Shown here: positions 62,618 through 64,000 of the stretch, piece by piece
Layout of the letters: the number at the start of each line of letters is the position of its first letter
Position numbering within the stretch: the stretch's first letter is position 1
Source: Sphingomonas sp. OK281
Lineage (GTDB): Bacteria; Pseudomonadota; Alphaproteobacteria; Sphingomonadales; Sphingomonadaceae
NCBI RefSeq assembly: GCF_900115295.1
Contig: NZ_FOVZ01000005.1
Location: 248,001 to 312,000 of the forward strand
Direction of reading: 5' to 3'
DNA: 64,000 bases
Translations under genes and position numbers: made by a program
The notes under the pieces: model-generated
The model's database searches: none
What the model was told of the DNA's origin: nothing
Seen by the model: only the letters and a program-made list of their open reading frames with translations

Positions 62618-63826
62618 ATGGGCAGGAACACCAATAAAGCCATCTGCGTGATTGCGGTTGCCGCTGTCATGTTTCCGAACGCAGCGTCGGCGAAGGACGC
62701 GAGGCCGGGAGACTACGAAGCGACTGTTGTGTCCGTCGGCAAATGTGCCTTCACGGAGAACGACGGTGCTTCGGATGAAGGTCAGAAGCGCATTCTCGGA
62801 GCAATCGCTGCCGCCGCGATATCGCAGGGAGTAAATCTCATCGGCAAGGCGCTCGGCGAGGCGGCGAAGGCTAAAACCTGGACGGTGACCGCGGCGCGTA
62901 ACATCGAGCCATCGGAAACGACCTTCCCGCAGTGCATACAGGTCGTCCGCGGACGGATGTGGGCGGAGGCACCGGCGACGGAAAGAACATCGTCTTGGAC
63001 TGACGGCCTTGAGGTATCCCGCAACGCGCTGGTTGCGAACGGCACCTATCCGGCAGCCACGCCTGACTTCTTCTTCGAAGGCGAGATCATCGGTTCGAAG
63101 GATAAGACCTCGCTGGCCGTCCGGCCGACGGTATCCTACCTTGGGATCCCGATAGGGGAGCGTGCGCTTCGACCCGGGAAGGCGCGTAGCATCGCTCTTT
63201 TCGTTGCGATCACTGCTCCCGGCTCGCAACCGTCGCTGGATACGGCACCCGCAGCTAGCCTGAATCTGGGGCGCCACGAGCCCGGGGTCATCGTCCGCTA
63301 CCCGAGCAGGACATCGACGAACTCCAGTCCGCGAGAGTCCGCTTGGTTTACCCTCGCCAAGACGCAGGCTGCCAAGCCGTTAACGGTCAGCGTTCTGACG
63401 ACAGAGACGCAAAGCGAGTCGGGCTTCCTGTCGTTCATCGCCACGGTACTGAGCGACGAGAAGGTCAAGACGGAGGTGACGACCCAGCTTCAGCAGGCAC
63501 TCATTCCCGCCACGGCAGCGTCTGCGGCGGCGGCAGACGACGTCAAGCTGGCAGGTTTGAGAACGGCTGCGGAGACTGCTTTCGCTACCGCGCTCGCGAA
63601 GGTTCAAAGCTGCATGGCTGGCCCGGCGTTGATCACACAGGCCGGAGCCGATGCGAAGGGAGCATTGCGGACTTACGTCGCCGCGGATCAGGCGCTTGCC
63701 GTGGGAGACAAGGCGAGATCCGGCGCTCTGAACCTGGATTTGGTCGAGCGCATCGATCTGACCCGTCCCGCAACGATCGCTGGCTCGTGCAGGGCAATCA
63801 ACGATCAGTATCTGGTCAAGCCCTGA
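62618..63826 (+). CDS. Secreted protein of unknown function in the caspase-trypsin cassette
   Basis: 402 residues with a signal peptide (CVIAVAAVMFPNAASA). The mature protein contains four Cys (VGKCAFTEN, FPQCIQVV, VQSCMAG, AGSCRAIN), a glycine/alanine-rich segment (AIAAAAISQGVNLIGKALGE) and a C-terminal helical part (LQQALIPATAASAAAADD). No family recognised. ATG at 62618 has GGGGGAG just upstream; ATG 62600 overlaps the trypsin stop. It is the third cassette member and may be the protease substrate or inhibitor. Confidence 0.75.
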   Translation: MGRNTNKAICVIAVAAVMFPNAASAKDARPGDYEATVVSVGKCAFTENDGASDEGQKRILGAIAAAAISQGVNLIGKALGEAAKAKTWTVTAARNIEPSETTFPQCIQVVRGRMWAEAPATERTSSWTDGLEVSRNALVANGTYPAATPDFFFEGEIIGSKDKTSLAVRPTVSYLGIPIGERALRPGKARSIALFVAITAPGSQPSLDTAPAASLNLGRHEPGVIVRYPSRTSTNSSPRESAWFTLAKTQAAKPLTVSVLTTETQSESGFLSFIATVLSDEKVKTEVTTQLQQALIPATAASAAAADDVKLAGLRTAAETAFATALAKVQSCMAGPALITQAGADAKGALRTYVAADQALAVGDKARSGALNLDLVERIDLTRPATIAGSCRAINDQYLVKP

Positions 63827-63880
63827 GCGGCGATAGCGGACGACGGCTCGGATTGTTGCCGTCCGCGTGCACGCATTGCG

Positions 63881-64000
63881 TCAGGCCACGATTGCCTTGC
63901 GGATGGCCTTGGTGAAATCGCTCTTGGGTGACGGTGGCGCCGGGTCCATCTGGATCAGCATTACCGCGGCGATATCAAGCTTGGGATCTGCCCACGTCTC
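63881..64000 (-). CDS. Serine hydrolase C-terminus (partial)
   Basis: The last 39 codons of a minus-strand gene that continues beyond the window: TWADPKLDIAAVMLIQMDPA, ending KAIRKAIVA. The W-x-DP-x8-VMLIQ pattern is common at the end of class C beta-lactamase-like serine hydrolases. Too short for certainty. It converges on the secreted-protein gene; a GACGGC/GCCGTC hairpin lies in the 54-bp gap. Confidence 0.5.
   Translation of the reverse strand, partial: ETWADPKLDIAAVMLIQMDPAPPSPKSDFTKAIRKAIVA

Overview
This 64-kb window is high-GC DNA from an alphaproteobacterium, most likely Sphingomonas or a close sphingomonad. The evidence is the alphaproteobacterial GAAC-N7-GAAC SOS box in front of imuA-imuB-dnaE2, a NasS/NasT-controlled assimilatory nitrate operon, a TonB receptor paired with a FecR regulator, and short REPIN-like palindromes between genes. 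No rRNA, tRNA, CRISPR array or complete mobile element was seen. Genes are cut by both window ends.

0-19 kb is acyl-CoA metabolism. A minus-strand block carries CoA ligases, a CaiB-type CoA transferase with an extra N-terminal region, a YtcJ-type amidohydrolase and a small conserved protein, with a divergent crotonase. Then come methylmalonate-semialdehyde dehydrogenase (mmsA) with a divergent LysR regulator, a GMC oxidoreductase, a stand-alone 2-oxoacid dehydrogenase E2 catalytic domain, and a beta-oxidation-like operon (acyl-CoA dehydrogenase, two thiolases, PaaG-like isomerase, alpha-methylacyl-CoA racemase) facing a TetR regulator.

19-34 kb is envelope and signalling: a TonB receptor with FecR but no sigma factor, a DUF3313 lipoprotein, a ferredoxin-reductase-like flavoprotein, a small outer-membrane protein, a DUF2141 protein, a GFA-domain protein coupled to a frameshifted PhzF gene, a 7TMR-DISM GGDEF-EAL protein, and a soluble PAS protein with a minimal chemoreceptor tip.

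34-45 kb is nitrate assimilation on the minus strand: nasT, nasS, an ANTAR-type leader (two A1/G4 hexaloop hairpins plus a terminator), narK-type transporter, nirB, nirD, nasA and a uroporphyrinogen-III methyltransferase (siroheme supply). The methyltransferase reading frame runs on antisense through a decayed CBS-domain gene.

45-56 kb holds an orphan YezG-like immunity protein, the SOS mutagenesis cassette imuA-imuB-dnaE2 with two further overlapping genes, a SirB1 protein, DUF3606, an SRAP protein, a nucleoside deaminase and a YciE ferritin-like protein.

56-64 kb is a patchwork accessory region: a truncated nagA behind a GntR regulator, a serine-recombinase remnant, an anchored alpha/beta hydrolase, and an exported cassette of caspase-like peptidase, trypsin-like zymogen and a secreted protein of unknown function. 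That cassette is the best candidate here for an undescribed system.
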